Shown one piece after another: positions 27,255-36,515 of a DNA stretch of 64,000 nucleotides (its first letter is position 1; every line of letters begins with the position of its first letter). The notes below the pieces were generated by a model. That model ran no database searches. It was not told the origin of the DNA and was given only the letters and a program-made list of their open reading frames with translations. The stretch is from the NCBI RefSeq assembly GCF_017357245.1, contig NZ_CP071612.1:933001-997000 (forward strand), in the 5' to 3' direction. The translations under genes and the position numbers were made by a program. This stretch comes from Rhizobium bangladeshense. Its GTDB lineage: Bacteria; Pseudomonadota; Alphaproteobacteria; Rhizobiales; Rhizobiaceae.

Positions 27255-30200
27255 TCACGAAGCCAGCCGCCACCCGCTTCCGGCCGCCTCGGCGGCGAAA
27301 TCGTCGAAGGAGAGCGCCGGCGAGAAGGCGTAGCCCTGCAGCATGTCGCAGCCGAGGTCGCGCAACAATGCGGCGTGCGCAGCCGTCTCCACTCCTTCGG
27401 CCACCGTCTCGACACCGAGTGAGCGGGCGATGTCGATGATCGAGCGAACCAGCGCGCGTTCCTGCGAAGCGCCGACGATCGGCTGCACCAGCTGGCGGTC
27501 GATCTTCAGCCGCTTCGGTTTCAGCTTCAACAGGCTGACGATCGAGGTGTGGCCGGTGCCGAAATCATCGATCTCGATATCGATGCCGAGCGCCTTGATG
27601 CGTGCGAGATTGTGCGAGACGACGTCCTCGCTCTCGTCGAGGAAGATCGATTCCACCAGTTCGAAGGAGAGTTCGCCGGGACGGATATTGAGGTCGGCGA
27701 GCGATTCCAGGAGGCTGCCGTCGTGCAGCCGCCGGGCCGAGACATTGACCGAGACCTTGGGAACGGCAATGCCCAGCGCCGTCAAGCGCATCTTGTCGCG
27801 CAGCGCCGTTTCCAGCACGATCCGGTCGAGCGTCTGCACGACGTTGATCTCGTCGGCGATGCGCAGGAACTTGTCGGGCGCGAGCCACCCCTTGGAAGGA
27901 TGCTTCCAGCGCACCAGCGCCTCCACGCCGGTCAGCTCCATCGTCCGGGCCGAGAATTGCGGCTGATACCACGCGGTGAATTCGCCATTGTCAATGCCGG
28001 CAAGGATCTCGTCGGCCGTGCGCTTGGTGTTGATGATATCTGCCTGAAGATCGTGATTGAAGAAGTCGAAGCGATTGCGGCCCGTGGTCTTTGCGCGGTA
28101 GAGCGCGATATCGGCGTTGATCAGAACCTTGCGCGCATCGACATGAATGCCGTTGGCGAGCGCCACGCCGATCGACACGCCGCAGCGGCAGGAAAAGCCC
28201 TCGAAATCGATCGGCTGGCGCATCTCCTCGATGATCCGCGTCGCAAGCTCCGCCATTTCCTTGTCGCCGACATCGCCGGCGAGGATGACGAATTCGTCGC
28301 CGCCAATGCGCGCCACGAGGTCGCTGCCGCGGACATTCCTGGCAAGTACCTTCGAGGCATGCACCAGCATCGCATCGCCGGCGGCATGACCGAGCGTGTC
28401 GTTGATATCCTTGAAGCGATCGAGGTCGATGTGCAGGATCGCGAATTTCTGCCGCTGCCGCCGCCCGTCATGGCTGAGGGTTTCGAGCGCGATATCGAGC
28501 TTGCGGCGGTTGGCGAGAGCGGTCAGCGGATCGTGCAGCGAATTGTGCTCGATCCTGTTTTTGGCAAGTTCGAGTTCGATATTCTTGGCGACGGCCTCGT
28601 CCTTGGCCGCCTTCAGCCGGATCGTCATCAGCATGTCCTCGGTGGCGTCGAAGGCGATGCCCATGATCTTCATCTCGCCGGCGGCCGTCTGGTAGACCTT
28701 GCCGACCGAGCGCACATAGCGCACCGAACCGTCTTCAACGAGAACGCGGCAGACGAGGGTGTGCGTATCGCCGTTTCGTTTGAAGTGACGCGCGCTTTCG
28801 AGCGCCAGCCCGCGATCCTCGGGGTGGATGCGGGACAGCCAGGTCTCCTCGGTCATGAAGCCATTGCGCGGCTGAAGCCCGTAGAGCTCGTACATTCGCT
28901 CGTTCCAGATCGAGCCGCCGCGGTCGGGCCGCGCCTCCCATATGCCGCACTGATAGGAATTGAGCGCAAGGTCCAGTCGGCTCGAAAGCTCGGCGAGCTG
29001 GACCTCACGGCTCGAAAGCTCTTCGAGCGCCAGTTCCAGTTCGGCATTCTTGACCTCGCTGACATCCCTGGCCTTGCGCAGCGCGTCGGTGGCCTCCGCG
29101 TCGGCGGTCACGTCCCAGACGATGCCGATCGTCTTGCCGCCGCCGCCCGCATCCCGGTAGAGGGCGCCGACCGAGCGCAGATGCCGGATGCCGCCGTCGG
29201 CGAGCATGATGCGGTACTGCGCCGTGCAGGCGGCGCCCGCAATGCTGCAGCTGAAGAAATGCACCTCCGCGAGCTCGCGATCCACCGGCAGGATCGCCGC
29301 CAGCCATTCGTCGAGCGGCCGGCTTCCTTCCTCCGCCGGCTTTCCGTGCAGCGCGGCGGCGCGGGCGTCCCAAAGGAGGCCGCTCGAATGATCCTGCAGC
29401 TCCCAGATGCCGATATTGGAGGATTCGAGCGCCAGATTGAGCCGCTGCGACAGCTCCAGGAGCTTCGCTTCTCGCGTCTCCAGTTCGGCAATGTTGCGGT
29501 TGCGCTCGCCGAGCAGCAGCGTAGCGAGGAAGATCGGGACGATGATGATGCACCCGGCGGCAATGACGATCAGCCGCAGCTCCGTCCGATTTTCCGGTAT
29601 CGCATTCCAGCCATCTTTCGGGACGGCGGAGAGCTCCCATTTGCCGCCGGCGAAGCTGATCTCCCGGCGGATCGGATCCTTGTCGTCAATGCCGGCAGGA
29701 CCGAAGAACGGCGCCGAAGGACCGGCCTTGCCGGCCGTCGGGCCGATATCCCGCACCGCAATCGAAAGATGATCGAGATTGGGATAGCGCTCCTGGTTTT
29801 CGCGGTCGCGCGCCGGCATCAGCCCGGTCGCCTCGTAAAAGATCTTCCGGTCGACGGCGACCTCCACCGCGCCCCAGATACGCCGCTGGCCGTTTTCCTT
29901 GACGAAAACCGGAAAGAAGATGGCGAAGGCCTCCCGACCGTCGACGCTGATCGGACCATAGAAACGCGCCAGCTGGTCGCGTGGCTCAGCCGTCATCGCC
30001 TGGTGTGCGAAAAGGATCTCCCGCACATCGCGGCCGATCCGCCCGCCGTTCGGGGGCTGCGGATAGACATCGGCGACGACGAAGCTAGGCGCGATGGCGA
30101 TATGGATGAAAGCCGGGTTCTGGATCAGCAGCCACCTGATCTGGCGCTCCGTCTCCTCCCGGTTTGCGGTATTGCTGACGGAAGTCAGGTTCGCGAGATC

Positions 30201-30434
30201 GCGGACCATGGTGAGGCTCATGTTGATCTCTGCCTTCACCCTGGCGCGCAACAGGTTCGTCTCGTTCTCGGTGCGGATATGAAGTTCGCGCACATGAGCG
30301 GCAGTATTGGTCTGATCGAGCGCGAAGCCGACCATGATGACGACAAGGGCGACAAACGAAGAAACCAGAAACGAGACGCGGGTATTCTTCAAAACGCGCC
30401 GCAACTGCTTGCTGTCGCCGAGGCTGGATAGCAA
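27255..30434 (-). CDS. membrane CHASE-PAS-PAS-GGDEF-EAL cyclic-di-GMP signalling protein
   Basis: A 1059-residue inner-membrane sensor. TM1 is near residues 24-42 ([18 protein letters not shown]). A CHASE-like periplasmic domain spans about 45-290, and TM2 is near 295-318 ([20 protein letters not shown]). Two PAS domains lie at about 330-450 and 475-590 (the second with [14 protein letters not shown]). The GGDEF domain has its motif intact near residue 713 ([12 protein letters not shown]). The EAL domain has EALVRW near 838 and [11 protein letters not shown] further on. Both catalytic motifs are complete, so it may both make and break cyclic-di-GMP, with one activity often dominant. The start is TTG at 30434; no ATG is suitable. 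Confidence 0.9.
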   Translation of the reverse strand: MLSSLGDSKQLRRVLKNTRVSFLVSSFVALVVIMVGFALDQTNTAAHVRELHIRTENETNLLRARVKAEINMSLTMVRDLANLTSVSNTANREETERQIRWLLIQNPAFIHIAIAPSFVVADVYPQPPNGGRIGRDVREILFAHQAMTAEPRDQLARFYGPISVDGREAFAIFFPVFVKENGQRRIWGAVEVAVDRKIFYEATGLMPARDRENQERYPNLDHLSIAVRDIGPTAGKAGPSAPFFGPAGIDDKDPIRREISFAGGKWELSAVPKDGWNAIPENRTELRLIVIAAGCIIIVPIFLATLLLGERNRNIAELETREAKLLELSQRLNLALESSNIGIWELQDHSSGLLWDARAAALHGKPAEEGSRPLDEWLAAILPVDRELAEVHFFSCSIAGAACTAQYRIMLADGGIRHLRSVGALYRDAGGGGKTIGIVWDVTADAEATDALRKARDVSEVKNAELELALEELSSREVQLAELSSRLDLALNSYQCGIWEARPDRGGSIWNERMYELYGLQPRNGFMTEETWLSRIHPEDRGLALESARHFKRNGDTHTLVCRVLVEDGSVRYVRSVGKVYQTAAGEMKIMGIAFDATEDMLMTIRLKAAKDEAVAKNIELELAKNRIEHNSLHDPLTALANRRKLDIALETLSHDGRRQRQKFAILHIDLDRFKDINDTLGHAAGDAMLVHASKVLARNVRGSDLVARIGGDEFVILAGDVGDKEMAELATRIIEEMRQPIDFEGFSCRCGVSIGVALANGIHVDARKVLINADIALYRAKTTGRNRFDFFNHDLQADIINTKRTADEILAGIDNGEFTAWYQPQFSARTMELTGVEALVRWKHPSKGWLAPDKFLRIADEINVVQTLDRIVLETALRDKMRLTALGIAVPKVSVNVSARRLHDGSLLESLADLNIRPGELSFELVESIFLDESEDVVSHNLARIKALGIDIEIDDFGTGHTSIVSLLKLKPKRLKIDRQLVQPIVGASQERALVRSIIDIARSLGVETVAEGVETAAHAALLRDLGCDMLQGYAFSPALSFDDFAAEAAGSGWRLAS

Positions 30435-30672
30435 AACGAGACCCCCACATTCGCGGCAACTTTAGGAGCCAGGGGTTAATTTACGATTGCCTGTTGTCGA
30501 TGCTGAAGGATTCCGGACGGGGAGGCGCGTGGTTAACGCGGCGCGTTGATTATATTTAAAATTGTATTCATCAATTGGGCGGCAAAAGCCATCCTTACGG
30601 GCAATTTTCGCCATATTCAGGAGCTTATCTGTGGCCAGTTTTCTCGTGCAGCGTTTCAAGAGGATTGTTGCC

Positions 30673-30933
30673 ATGCGTTTCGTCGTCGCCACGCTTTTGG
30701 CCACAGCAAGTTTCCTGTCGCCGATGAGCGGTTTTGCCGAGAGCGCCGATGTCGAGGCGACGATCAAGAAGGTCGACACGGCCAACCTCGTGCTGACGCT
30801 CGACGACGGCAAGACCTATCAGGCGCCAGAGGAATTCAATTTCGACGGCCTCGAAGCCGGCGTGAAGGTCATCGTCTTCTATACCGAGGTGGACGGCAAG
30901 CGCGTCATCAACGATCTCGATATCGTCAAGTAG
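30673..30933 (+). CDS. DUF1344-type small exported protein
   Basis: An 86-residue protein from the ATG at 30673. Residues 1-22 are a signal peptide (MRFVVATLLATASFLSPMSG, then FAES). The mature part (ADVEATIKKVDTANLVLTLD, then KTYQAPEEFNFDGL and VIVFYTEVDGKRVINDLDIV) has the pattern of DUF1344 proteins, small periplasmic beta-barrel-like domains common in rhizobia. The function is unknown. The frame extends upstream to 30562, but the signal peptide fixes the start. It is convergent with the phosphatase gene and divergent from the GGDEF-EAL gene. Confidence 0.8.
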   Translation: MRFVVATLLATASFLSPMSGFAESADVEATIKKVDTANLVLTLDDGKTYQAPEEFNFDGLEAGVKVIVFYTEVDGKRVINDLDIVK

Positions 30934-31022
30934 GCGGGACACTGGAGAGTCATCGCATGCCGCCAATGGCTGCCCCTCATCCTCCCGGACCGAACAGATC
31001 GTTCGTCCCCAATCGGAGCTAA

Positions 31023-31631
31023 CTAAGCGGCGGATGATGCCTGCAGCCAGACAATCGTCCGCTCGCTCGTATCGATCCTGACGATCCGGTCCTGTGGGAT
31101 CCCGCCTTCCGCGGCAGTGCTCTTCGGCAGGTCGGCAATTGCCTGGAACAGCGTACGGATGACGCCGCCATGGGTGACGCAGACGGTCGGACGATCGACG
31201 GAGCGCAGCCATGCGCCGGTGCGCCAGGAGAGGATTTCGTAACTTTCGGCATCGTCTCCCGGCGGGATGAAATCCCATTTGGAGGCATTGCGTTCCGCCA
31301 CTCGCTCGGCCTGGGTCGCCCTCAGCTCCTTGAGAGTCGAACCCTCCCAGTCGCCGAAGGAAATCTCCACCAGCCTCGGATCGGTGCGATAGGCAAGCGG
31401 CGGCAGGCCCATGGCGGCGCGCATGATTTCCATCGTTGCGCGCGTGCGCCCGAGCGGGCTTGCAACGAAATCGAATTCGCTGACCCTCTCGCCGAGAATC
31501 TCGGCCAACGCGATGCCGTTCTGCCGGGCCTGTTCCAGGCCCGTGGCATTCATCGGGACGTCTTTCTGGCCCTGCAGGCGGCGCTCGGCATTCCAGTCGG
31601 TCTGACCGTGTCTGATCACGTAGATGAGCAC
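31023..31631 (-). CDS. histidine phosphatase family protein (phosphoglycerate mutase-like)
   Basis: A 202-residue protein with the RHG motif at the start (LIYVIRHGQTDWNAERRLQG), where the histidine is the phosphate-accepting residue. The second histidine is in TVCVTHGGVIRTLF, and SPLGRTRATMEIMRAA contains the conserved arginine. It may be a cofactor-dependent phosphoglycerate mutase or a broad phosphatase; sequence reading cannot decide. It follows fabI by 20 bases and is probably cotranscribed with dnaJ-like and fabI genes. Confidence 0.87.
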   Translation of the reverse strand: MLIYVIRHGQTDWNAERRLQGQKDVPMNATGLEQARQNGIALAEILGERVSEFDFVASPLGRTRATMEIMRAAMGLPPLAYRTDPRLVEISFGDWEGSTLKELRATQAERVAERNASKWDFIPPGDDAESYEILSWRTGAWLRSVDRPTVCVTHGGVIRTLFQAIADLPKSTAAEGGIPQDRIVRIDTSERTIVWLQASSAA

Positions 31632-31651
31632 GGTCTCGGCTCCGGAGCTGA

Positions 31652-32470
31652 TTAGTCCTTGACGACCGAAATGTCAGGGGCGTCGACCGCCTTCATGCCG
31701 ATGACATGATAACCGCTGTCGGCATGGTGCACTTCGCCGGTGACCGAACGCGACAGGTCGGACAGGAGATAGAGGCCGACATCGCCGACTTCCTCGATGG
31801 TAACCGTACGGCGCAACGGGGCGTTATATTCGTTCCACTTCAGGATATAGCGGAAATCGCCGATGCCGGAGGCGGCGAGCGTCTTGATCGGTCCGGCCGA
31901 AACGGCGTTGACGCGGATGTTCTGCGGCCCGAGGTCGACGGCGAGATATTTGACGCTCGCTTCGAGGGCGGCCTTCGCGACGCCCATGACGTTATAATTC
32001 GGCATCACCTTTTCCGCACCGTAATAGGTCAGCGTCAGCATCGAGCCGCCTTCCGTCATCAGCTTCTCGGCGCGGCGTGCAACCGAGGTGAAGGAATAGA
32101 CGGAGATCTGCATCGTCTTGTTGAAATTGTCGGGCGAGGTATCGATATAGCGGCCGGTCAGCTCGTCCTTGTCGGAGAAGCCGATAGCATGCACGAGGAA
32201 ATCGATCTTGCCCCAGAGCTTTTCGACATTTTCGAACACCGCGTCGATAGTGGCTTCGTCGGCGACGTCGCAGTGGCCGACGAGCGTCGCGTCGATTTCG
32301 GCGGCGAGCGGCTCGACGCGCTTCTTCAGCGCATCGCCCTGATAGGTGAGCGCAACTTCTCCGCCCTGCGCATGAATGGCCTTGGCAATACCCCACGCAA
32401 TCGAACGATTGTTGGCGACACCCATGATGACGCCGCGTTTGCCTGCCATGAGGCCGGATGCTTGAGCCAT
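31652..32470 (-). CDS. fabI: enoyl-[acyl-carrier-protein] reductase (NADH)
   Basis: A 272-residue SDR-type enzyme that completes each elongation cycle of fatty-acid synthesis. Characteristic parts are GKRGVIMGVANNRSIAWGIA (glycine-rich NAD site without TGxxxGIG), FLVHAIGFSDKDELTGRY, and the catalytic Y-x6-K as LTYYGAEKVMPNYNVMGVAK. It ends with the usual VTGEVHHADSGYHVIGM. The ATG at 32470 is chosen (the frame begins earlier at 32530). Rhizobia often carry two fabI copies; only one is here. It lies between a DnaJ-family gene and the phosphatase gene on the same strand. Confidence 0.95.
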   Translation of the reverse strand: MAQASGLMAGKRGVIMGVANNRSIAWGIAKAIHAQGGEVALTYQGDALKKRVEPLAAEIDATLVGHCDVADEATIDAVFENVEKLWGKIDFLVHAIGFSDKDELTGRYIDTSPDNFNKTMQISVYSFTSVARRAEKLMTEGGSMLTLTYYGAEKVMPNYNVMGVAKAALEASVKYLAVDLGPQNIRVNAVSAGPIKTLAASGIGDFRYILKWNEYNAPLRRTVTIEEVGDVGLYLLSDLSRSVTGEVHHADSGYHVIGMKAVDAPDISVVKD

Positions 32471-32591
32471 ATTTCGCTCCCTAGGATTCTGATCGATCCT
32501 GCCTATGGCATAGGCCGTTAATCGGTTCAAGCTTGGCCTGGATCATCAACTGTTAGGGATCGTAACAAAGGGTGCGAATGTCATAAAAATT

Positions 32592-33761
32592 TCACAAGAA
32601 CAGACCTTCGCGCATGCTGCGCATGAGATCGGTGACTTTGTCGTCGGGTTTTTCCCACAGGATGATGCGCAATTCGACGACGAGATCGCCTCTGCTGCCG
32701 TCTTCCCGCGGCAATCCCTGGGCGGCAATCCGAATCGTCTTGTCCGAGCCCGACCATGGGGGAACGGTGATGTTCATAGGCCCGGATGGCCCATCGATGC
32801 TTGCCTCGGTGCCGAGCACGGCATTTTCGATGCTGAGCGGCAGCACGGCGTGTAGGTCGAAACCGTCGACGGTGAAGCGCGAATCGGGGGCGATGCGGAT
32901 ATTGACGACGGCATCGCCGCGCTGCATGCCAGGCAGCTTGAAGCCCTGTCCCTTGAGCCGGATCTCGTGCCCATCCGTCGTGCCCGCCGGCAATGCGAAG
33001 CCGATCTCGCGGCCCTCCGGCAGCGACGCGGTGACCCAGCCGCCCTTCAGCACGTCGTCGATCGTGACCGTCGCCGTCGTCACCTCGTCGGGCGCTTTTT
33101 CGAGGCCGGTATCCTTGGCGCCGGTGAAACGACGCACCAGCGAAGTCAGGATGCTGAGCGGCAGCGACAGGTTGGAGCCGGCATTGTTTGACGTCTCGCC
33201 GGGTTCCTCGTCGGCTTCGGCGGCGTCGCCAGCCGCGCGCTTGCCCGCTTCGGCCTGGGCCTGGCCCTGCGCTGTCTGCGTCTGATGATGGGCCTGCTGC
33301 GGGCGGCCCTGGGGCTGGCCGCCCGCCGCGGCGCGCGCCTGCGCGCCGAAAATGCGTTCCACCATCTCCTCGGCGCCTTCGCTGGCGCCGCTCTGCTGTT
33401 TTGGCCCATCGGCCGCGGTTTTCTGAGCGGCCCTGGCAAGCTCCTCCATCACCCGCTCGGCATTGGCCTGCGCCGCCTTGGCGCGGGCCGCCGCCTCGCG
33501 CGCGGCCTGGCGCTGCTGCATGATCGTCTGTTCCTGCTTCTTGGCTTCCGCCATCCGCACGGCATTGTCGAACAGGCTGCGTTTGCGCGGGTCTCTCAGC
33601 GTCTCATAGGCGCGGCCGATCTCGGCGAACCGGGCCGTGGCCGTCGGATCGTCCTGATTGTGGTCGGGATGGGCTGCTTTGGCCATGTTGCGCCAGGCCG
33701 CCTTGATCTCGTCTGCCGCTGCATCGCGCTTGACGCCAAGAATTTTGTAAGGATCGCGCAT
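32592..33761 (-). CDS. DnaJ-family molecular chaperone (CbpA-like)
   Basis: A 389-residue type II J-protein. The J domain occupies residues 1-65 (MRDPYKILGVKRDAAADEIK, HPDHNQ as HPD loop). There follows a low-complexity charged linker rich in Gln and Ala (about 90-215), then a C-terminal substrate-binding domain (VTIDDVLKGGWVTASLPEGR, GQGFKLPGMQRGDAVVNI, LPREDGSRGDLVVELRI). No zinc-finger cysteines are present. ATG 33761 is chosen because the J domain begins there; the frame runs to 33917. It is probably a co-chaperone of DnaK. The same-strand fabI gene starts 121 bases downstream. Confidence 0.88.
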   Translation of the reverse strand: MRDPYKILGVKRDAAADEIKAAWRNMAKAAHPDHNQDDPTATARFAEIGRAYETLRDPRKRSLFDNAVRMAEAKKQEQTIMQQRQAAREAAARAKAAQANAERVMEELARAAQKTAADGPKQQSGASEGAEEMVERIFGAQARAAAGGQPQGRPQQAHHQTQTAQGQAQAEAGKRAAGDAAEADEEPGETSNNAGSNLSLPLSILTSLVRRFTGAKDTGLEKAPDEVTTATVTIDDVLKGGWVTASLPEGREIGFALPAGTTDGHEIRLKGQGFKLPGMQRGDAVVNIRIAPDSRFTVDGFDLHAVLPLSIENAVLGTEASIDGPSGPMNITVPPWSGSDKTIRIAAQGLPREDGSRGDLVVELRIILWEKPDDKVTDLMRSMREGLFL

Positions 33762-34040
33762 GTCAAAACCGCCGGTGTTGCGATGCGGGGCGCACCTGTC
33801 CTTGCCCGGCATCCCCGCCCAATATGAAAGTCCAATATCAACACGTGACGCGCCACCGGCCGCAAAGGCGGAGGCAGCCACACTCAACGCCGATCGTGCG
33901 GCCGAGTTGCTAATCACTTCTTATTTCTGTGGAGGGGTGGGGAGTGTTTTGCCGCGAATGGTTAGCTCTTTGCTAAGCATTCGGCACGAAGCCGGCGGCC
34001 GTTAACTTCTCGGCTCGCCGAATCGGTTCCGGCAGATCAA

Positions 34041-34122
34041 ATTTCCCGCCGGTAATCAACTTTCCCGCCGGAAACTAGCTTTCCCGCCGGAAACTAGCTT
34101 TCCCGCCGGAAACTAGCTTTCC
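34041..34122. repeat. 19-bp tandem repeat spanning the lipoprotein stop codon
   Basis: The unit CTTTCCCGCCGGAAACTAG is repeated exactly three times from about 34060 to 34116, with a diverged copy before (about 34041-34059) and a partial one after. Each unit contains the short inverted repeat TTTCC/GGAAA. The unit's CTAG supplies the stop codon of the minus-strand lipoprotein gene at 34113-34115, so loss or gain of units would change the 3' untranslated region. The rest of the gap 33762-34112 holds no recognisable gene. Confidence 0.85.
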
Positions 34123-34571
34123 GGGTGGAAGCTCAGCAGCTGCCAGTTGCCGCCGCCGACGAGGCAGGTCTTGCCGTAGAATTTGGCAATCCCGACATAG
34201 GAGTGCCGCGTCGTGCGGAACTGCCGGCAGACCTGGCCTGCCTCGTTGTTCTCGACGATTGTCTCGATGACGCCGGCGCTGCCGGTCGACGCATTGGCCC
34301 AGGGAAGCGGCTGGCCTTCGAGCTTGTGCACATCGGCCGAGGTCACCGCGTTGCGCACCGTCATTTCATCCGAAAGCGTGTCGGTGCTCGGTGGCGTCTG
34401 AGGCACGGTGCCGGTGGCCACCGACCGGTCGACCTTGGCTTCGCTCAAGAAATCCATGCCGCCGGAGACACAGCCCGAAAGCGACAGCATTGCGGCGCCG
34501 ACGACCAGGAAGGCGCTGCCGCGTTGCCGCAGACCCTTTGTATGGCGATATGACTTTGCTATGACTTCCAC
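34113..34571 (-). CDS. outer-membrane lipoprotein, surface-antigen-like
   Basis: A 152-residue predicted lipoprotein. The signal sequence ends in a lipobox LSLSGC at about residues 29-34 (AFLVVGAAMLSLSGC), so the cysteine would be lipidated. The C-terminal half (LPWANASTGSAGVIETIVEN, then CRQFRTTRHSY and AKFYGKTCLVGGGNWQL) has two cysteines that may pair, and resembles the RT0821/17-kDa surface antigen family of alphaproteobacteria. The function is unknown. The start at 34571 is the only methionine before the signal sequence, but the N-terminus is long. It is divergent from pdxH. Confidence 0.75.
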   Translation of the reverse strand: MEVIAKSYRHTKGLRQRGSAFLVVGAAMLSLSGCVSGGMDFLSEAKVDRSVATGTVPQTPPSTDTLSDEMTVRNAVTSADVHKLEGQPLPWANASTGSAGVIETIVENNEAGQVCRQFRTTRHSYVGIAKFYGKTCLVGGGNWQLLSFHPES

Positions 34572-34637
34572 CCTGCATCCTGTCCAGTTATCAAAAAGCT
34601 GGGCGAGTTATGAATAATCCGGGGCATTTGAACCAAT

Positions 34638-35258
34638 ATGTCGGCAAACGAGTTAACAAGCGGTGACTTTACCGAAAGTGGCGAGCCCTTCAAGCTCTTT
34701 GCCGAATGGCTGAAGGAAGCGGAGGCCTCCGAACCGAACGATCCGAATGCCGTGGCGCTGGCAACGGTCGATGAGGCTGGTCTTCCCAATGTCCGCATGG
34801 TTCTCCTGAAGGGATTCGACGAAGGCGGTTTCGTCTTCTACACCAATTTCGAGAGCCAGAAAGGTCGCGAAATCTTGGGGCAGCAAAAGGCCGCCATGTG
34901 TTTCCACTGGAAAAGCCTGCGCCGTCAGGTGCGGCTCAGAGGGCCTGTCGAGATCGTGAGCGACGCAGAAGCCGACGCTTATTTCAAGACGCGGGCGCGC
35001 GGCAGCCGCATCGGCGCCTGGGCTTCCAAACAATCGCGTCCGCTCGAAAGCCGATTCGCGCTGGAGAAGGCGGTGGCGGAATATACCGCCCGCTACGCCA
35101 TTGGCGAGATACCCCGGCCTCCCTATTGGTCGGGCTTCCGGATCCGGCCGACTTCGATCGAGTTCTGGAAAGATCAGAATTTCCGCCTGCATGACCGCAT
35201 CGAATTCCGCCGTCCGTCGCCAGTCGGGGCGTGGGAAAAGGTGCGGATGTATCCGTGA
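34638..35258 (+). CDS. pdxH: pyridoxamine 5'-phosphate oxidase
   Basis: A 206-residue FMN enzyme oxidising pyridoxine/pyridoxamine 5'-phosphate to pyridoxal 5'-phosphate. Visible segments are [20 protein letters not shown] (residues about 36-56, FMN site), [38 protein letters not shown], and the C-terminal [17 protein letters not shown] followed by the ending VRMYP. All are typical of the family. It starts with ATG at 34638 and converges on the deacetylase gene 4 bases away. Confidence 0.95.
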   Translation: MSANELTSGDFTESGEPFKLFAEWLKEAEASEPNDPNAVALATVDEAGLPNVRMVLLKGFDEGGFVFYTNFESQKGREILGQQKAAMCFHWKSLRRQVRLRGPVEIVSDAEADAYFKTRARGSRIGAWASKQSRPLESRFALEKAVAEYTARYAIGEIPRPPYWSGFRIRPTSIEFWKDQNFRLHDRIEFRRPSPVGAWEKVRMYP

Positions 35259-35262
35259 GACG

Positions 35263-36288
35263 CTAGCGGCCCATGATTTTCAGCGGAATGCCGGAGGCAA
35301 GCGCTGAGACGTAGCGTCGCTTCTGATAGAAGCCATTCAGCGACATGCGCGGGAGATAACCGGTCTTGCCTGCCGCCGGCAGCCCGGGCTGCGTGGTGAC
35401 GGCGACCGAAAAGCCCAGCCGGCCGGCAAGTGCTGCCTCGCGGGCGCTCGCAGCCTCCGGCGTGCCGTAGGGATAGGCGATCGTGGCGGGACGGATGCCG
35501 GTCATCGCCTCGATGTAGTCGGCCGAAACTTCCATTTCGATTCGCGCTTCGGCCTCCGGCAGGCGGGCAAGGGCGCGATGGCTGATCGTATGAGCGCCAA
35601 GCGCTGCGAGCGGATGTCGCGCGAGCCGCTGCAGTTGCGCTGGCCCCATCACCAGGTCGCGCGCGATATCGGTCGGCTCGATGCCGTTTTCCCGCGCCAG
35701 CGTGTCGAGGGCGGCGATTCCCCGCGCCTCATCGAAGCGGTGGATATACCAGGCGAAGCGGTCGAAGGCGACCCATTGCTGCTGCGGGCCGTCGAGCGCC
35801 AGCCGCTCGCTGCCACGGCCGAAATCGAAACGGATTTCCTGTGCCTGTCGCAACAGGACCGCGAGCGTTTCCCACCAGATGCTGTGGGAGCCTTCAGCGA
35901 AACCTTTGGTGACGAACACGGTGAATGGCGCGCCATGCCGCTCGAACACCGGCAGCGCATACTCGATATTGTTGGTGTAGCCGTCGTCGAGCGTAAAGGC
36001 CGCAAACGGCCTGCCACCCTCGGGCTCGGCCAACAGCGCCGGCAGCTGGTCGAGCCGTACGAAACGATAGCCGTCGCGCGTCAGCCGCCTGAGCGCCGCA
36101 TCGAGAAAATGCGGAGTGATTTCAAGATGTGCGTTCGGCGCGAAGGCCTGGTCTACTTGGGGGCGGACATGATGCAGCGTGAAGATGACCCCGCGCCCGC
36201 GCGCCTGCCGCATCAGGCCGGTCGCAGCGATCAGCCAGGACGCCTCGAGCCCGGCGACGATCGCCGCGCGTTTTACCAGTCGCTTCAA
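35263..36288 (-). CDS. polysaccharide deacetylase family protein
   Basis: A 341-residue NodB-homology protein. The N-terminal part has the motif FAAFTLDDGYTNNIEYALPV (residues about 95-115), carrying the two acidic residues of the catalytic and metal site. VIFTLHHVRP precedes it. Later, LGAHTISHRALARLPEAEAR supplies the metal histidines, and ATIAYPYGTPEAAS is the motif 3 region. An uncleaved hydrophobic N-terminus (ASWLIAATGLM) may anchor it. It likely removes acetyl groups from a cell-surface or exported polysaccharide. Its product is unknown; it is not nodB by context. Confidence 0.85.
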   Translation of the reverse strand: MKRLVKRAAIVAGLEASWLIAATGLMRQARGRGVIFTLHHVRPQVDQAFAPNAHLEITPHFLDAALRRLTRDGYRFVRLDQLPALLAEPEGGRPFAAFTLDDGYTNNIEYALPVFERHGAPFTVFVTKGFAEGSHSIWWETLAVLLRQAQEIRFDFGRGSERLALDGPQQQWVAFDRFAWYIHRFDEARGIAALDTLARENGIEPTDIARDLVMGPAQLQRLARHPLAALGAHTISHRALARLPEAEARIEMEVSADYIEAMTGIRPATIAYPYGTPEAASAREAALAGRLGFSVAVTTQPGLPAAGKTGYLPRMSLNGFYQKRRYVSALASGIPLKIMGR

Positions 36289-36515
36289 TTGCCCCTCATG
36301 CGTCGCCTATTGCCACTTCCGGCAAACTAGCAAGCGCAGCTTAAGCCTTGCTGAATCCCGATTTCGCACAGCTTCTTTCGTTTTTTGTTAACCAAGACGA
36401 TGAAAAGGCTAGAAAAATGATAGGCGTTGCCGCAAAGTCGCGCCAAACTTCCGGCTTCTGTTACATTACGACACATGGCCGGCCCATCGAGAGCCAGCGC
36501 ATCAGGGGGAATTCC

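Noticed and set aside
27549..30431. 960-codon open frame on the plus strand opposite the GGDEF-EAL gene
   Set aside because: It mirrors the codon pattern of the real gene, has no family motif and no ribosome site; the minus-strand protein has full GGDEF and EAL motifs.
34041..34122. CRISPR-like array
   Set aside because: The repeats are head to tail without spacers and sit at one gene end; they are a plain tandem repeat.
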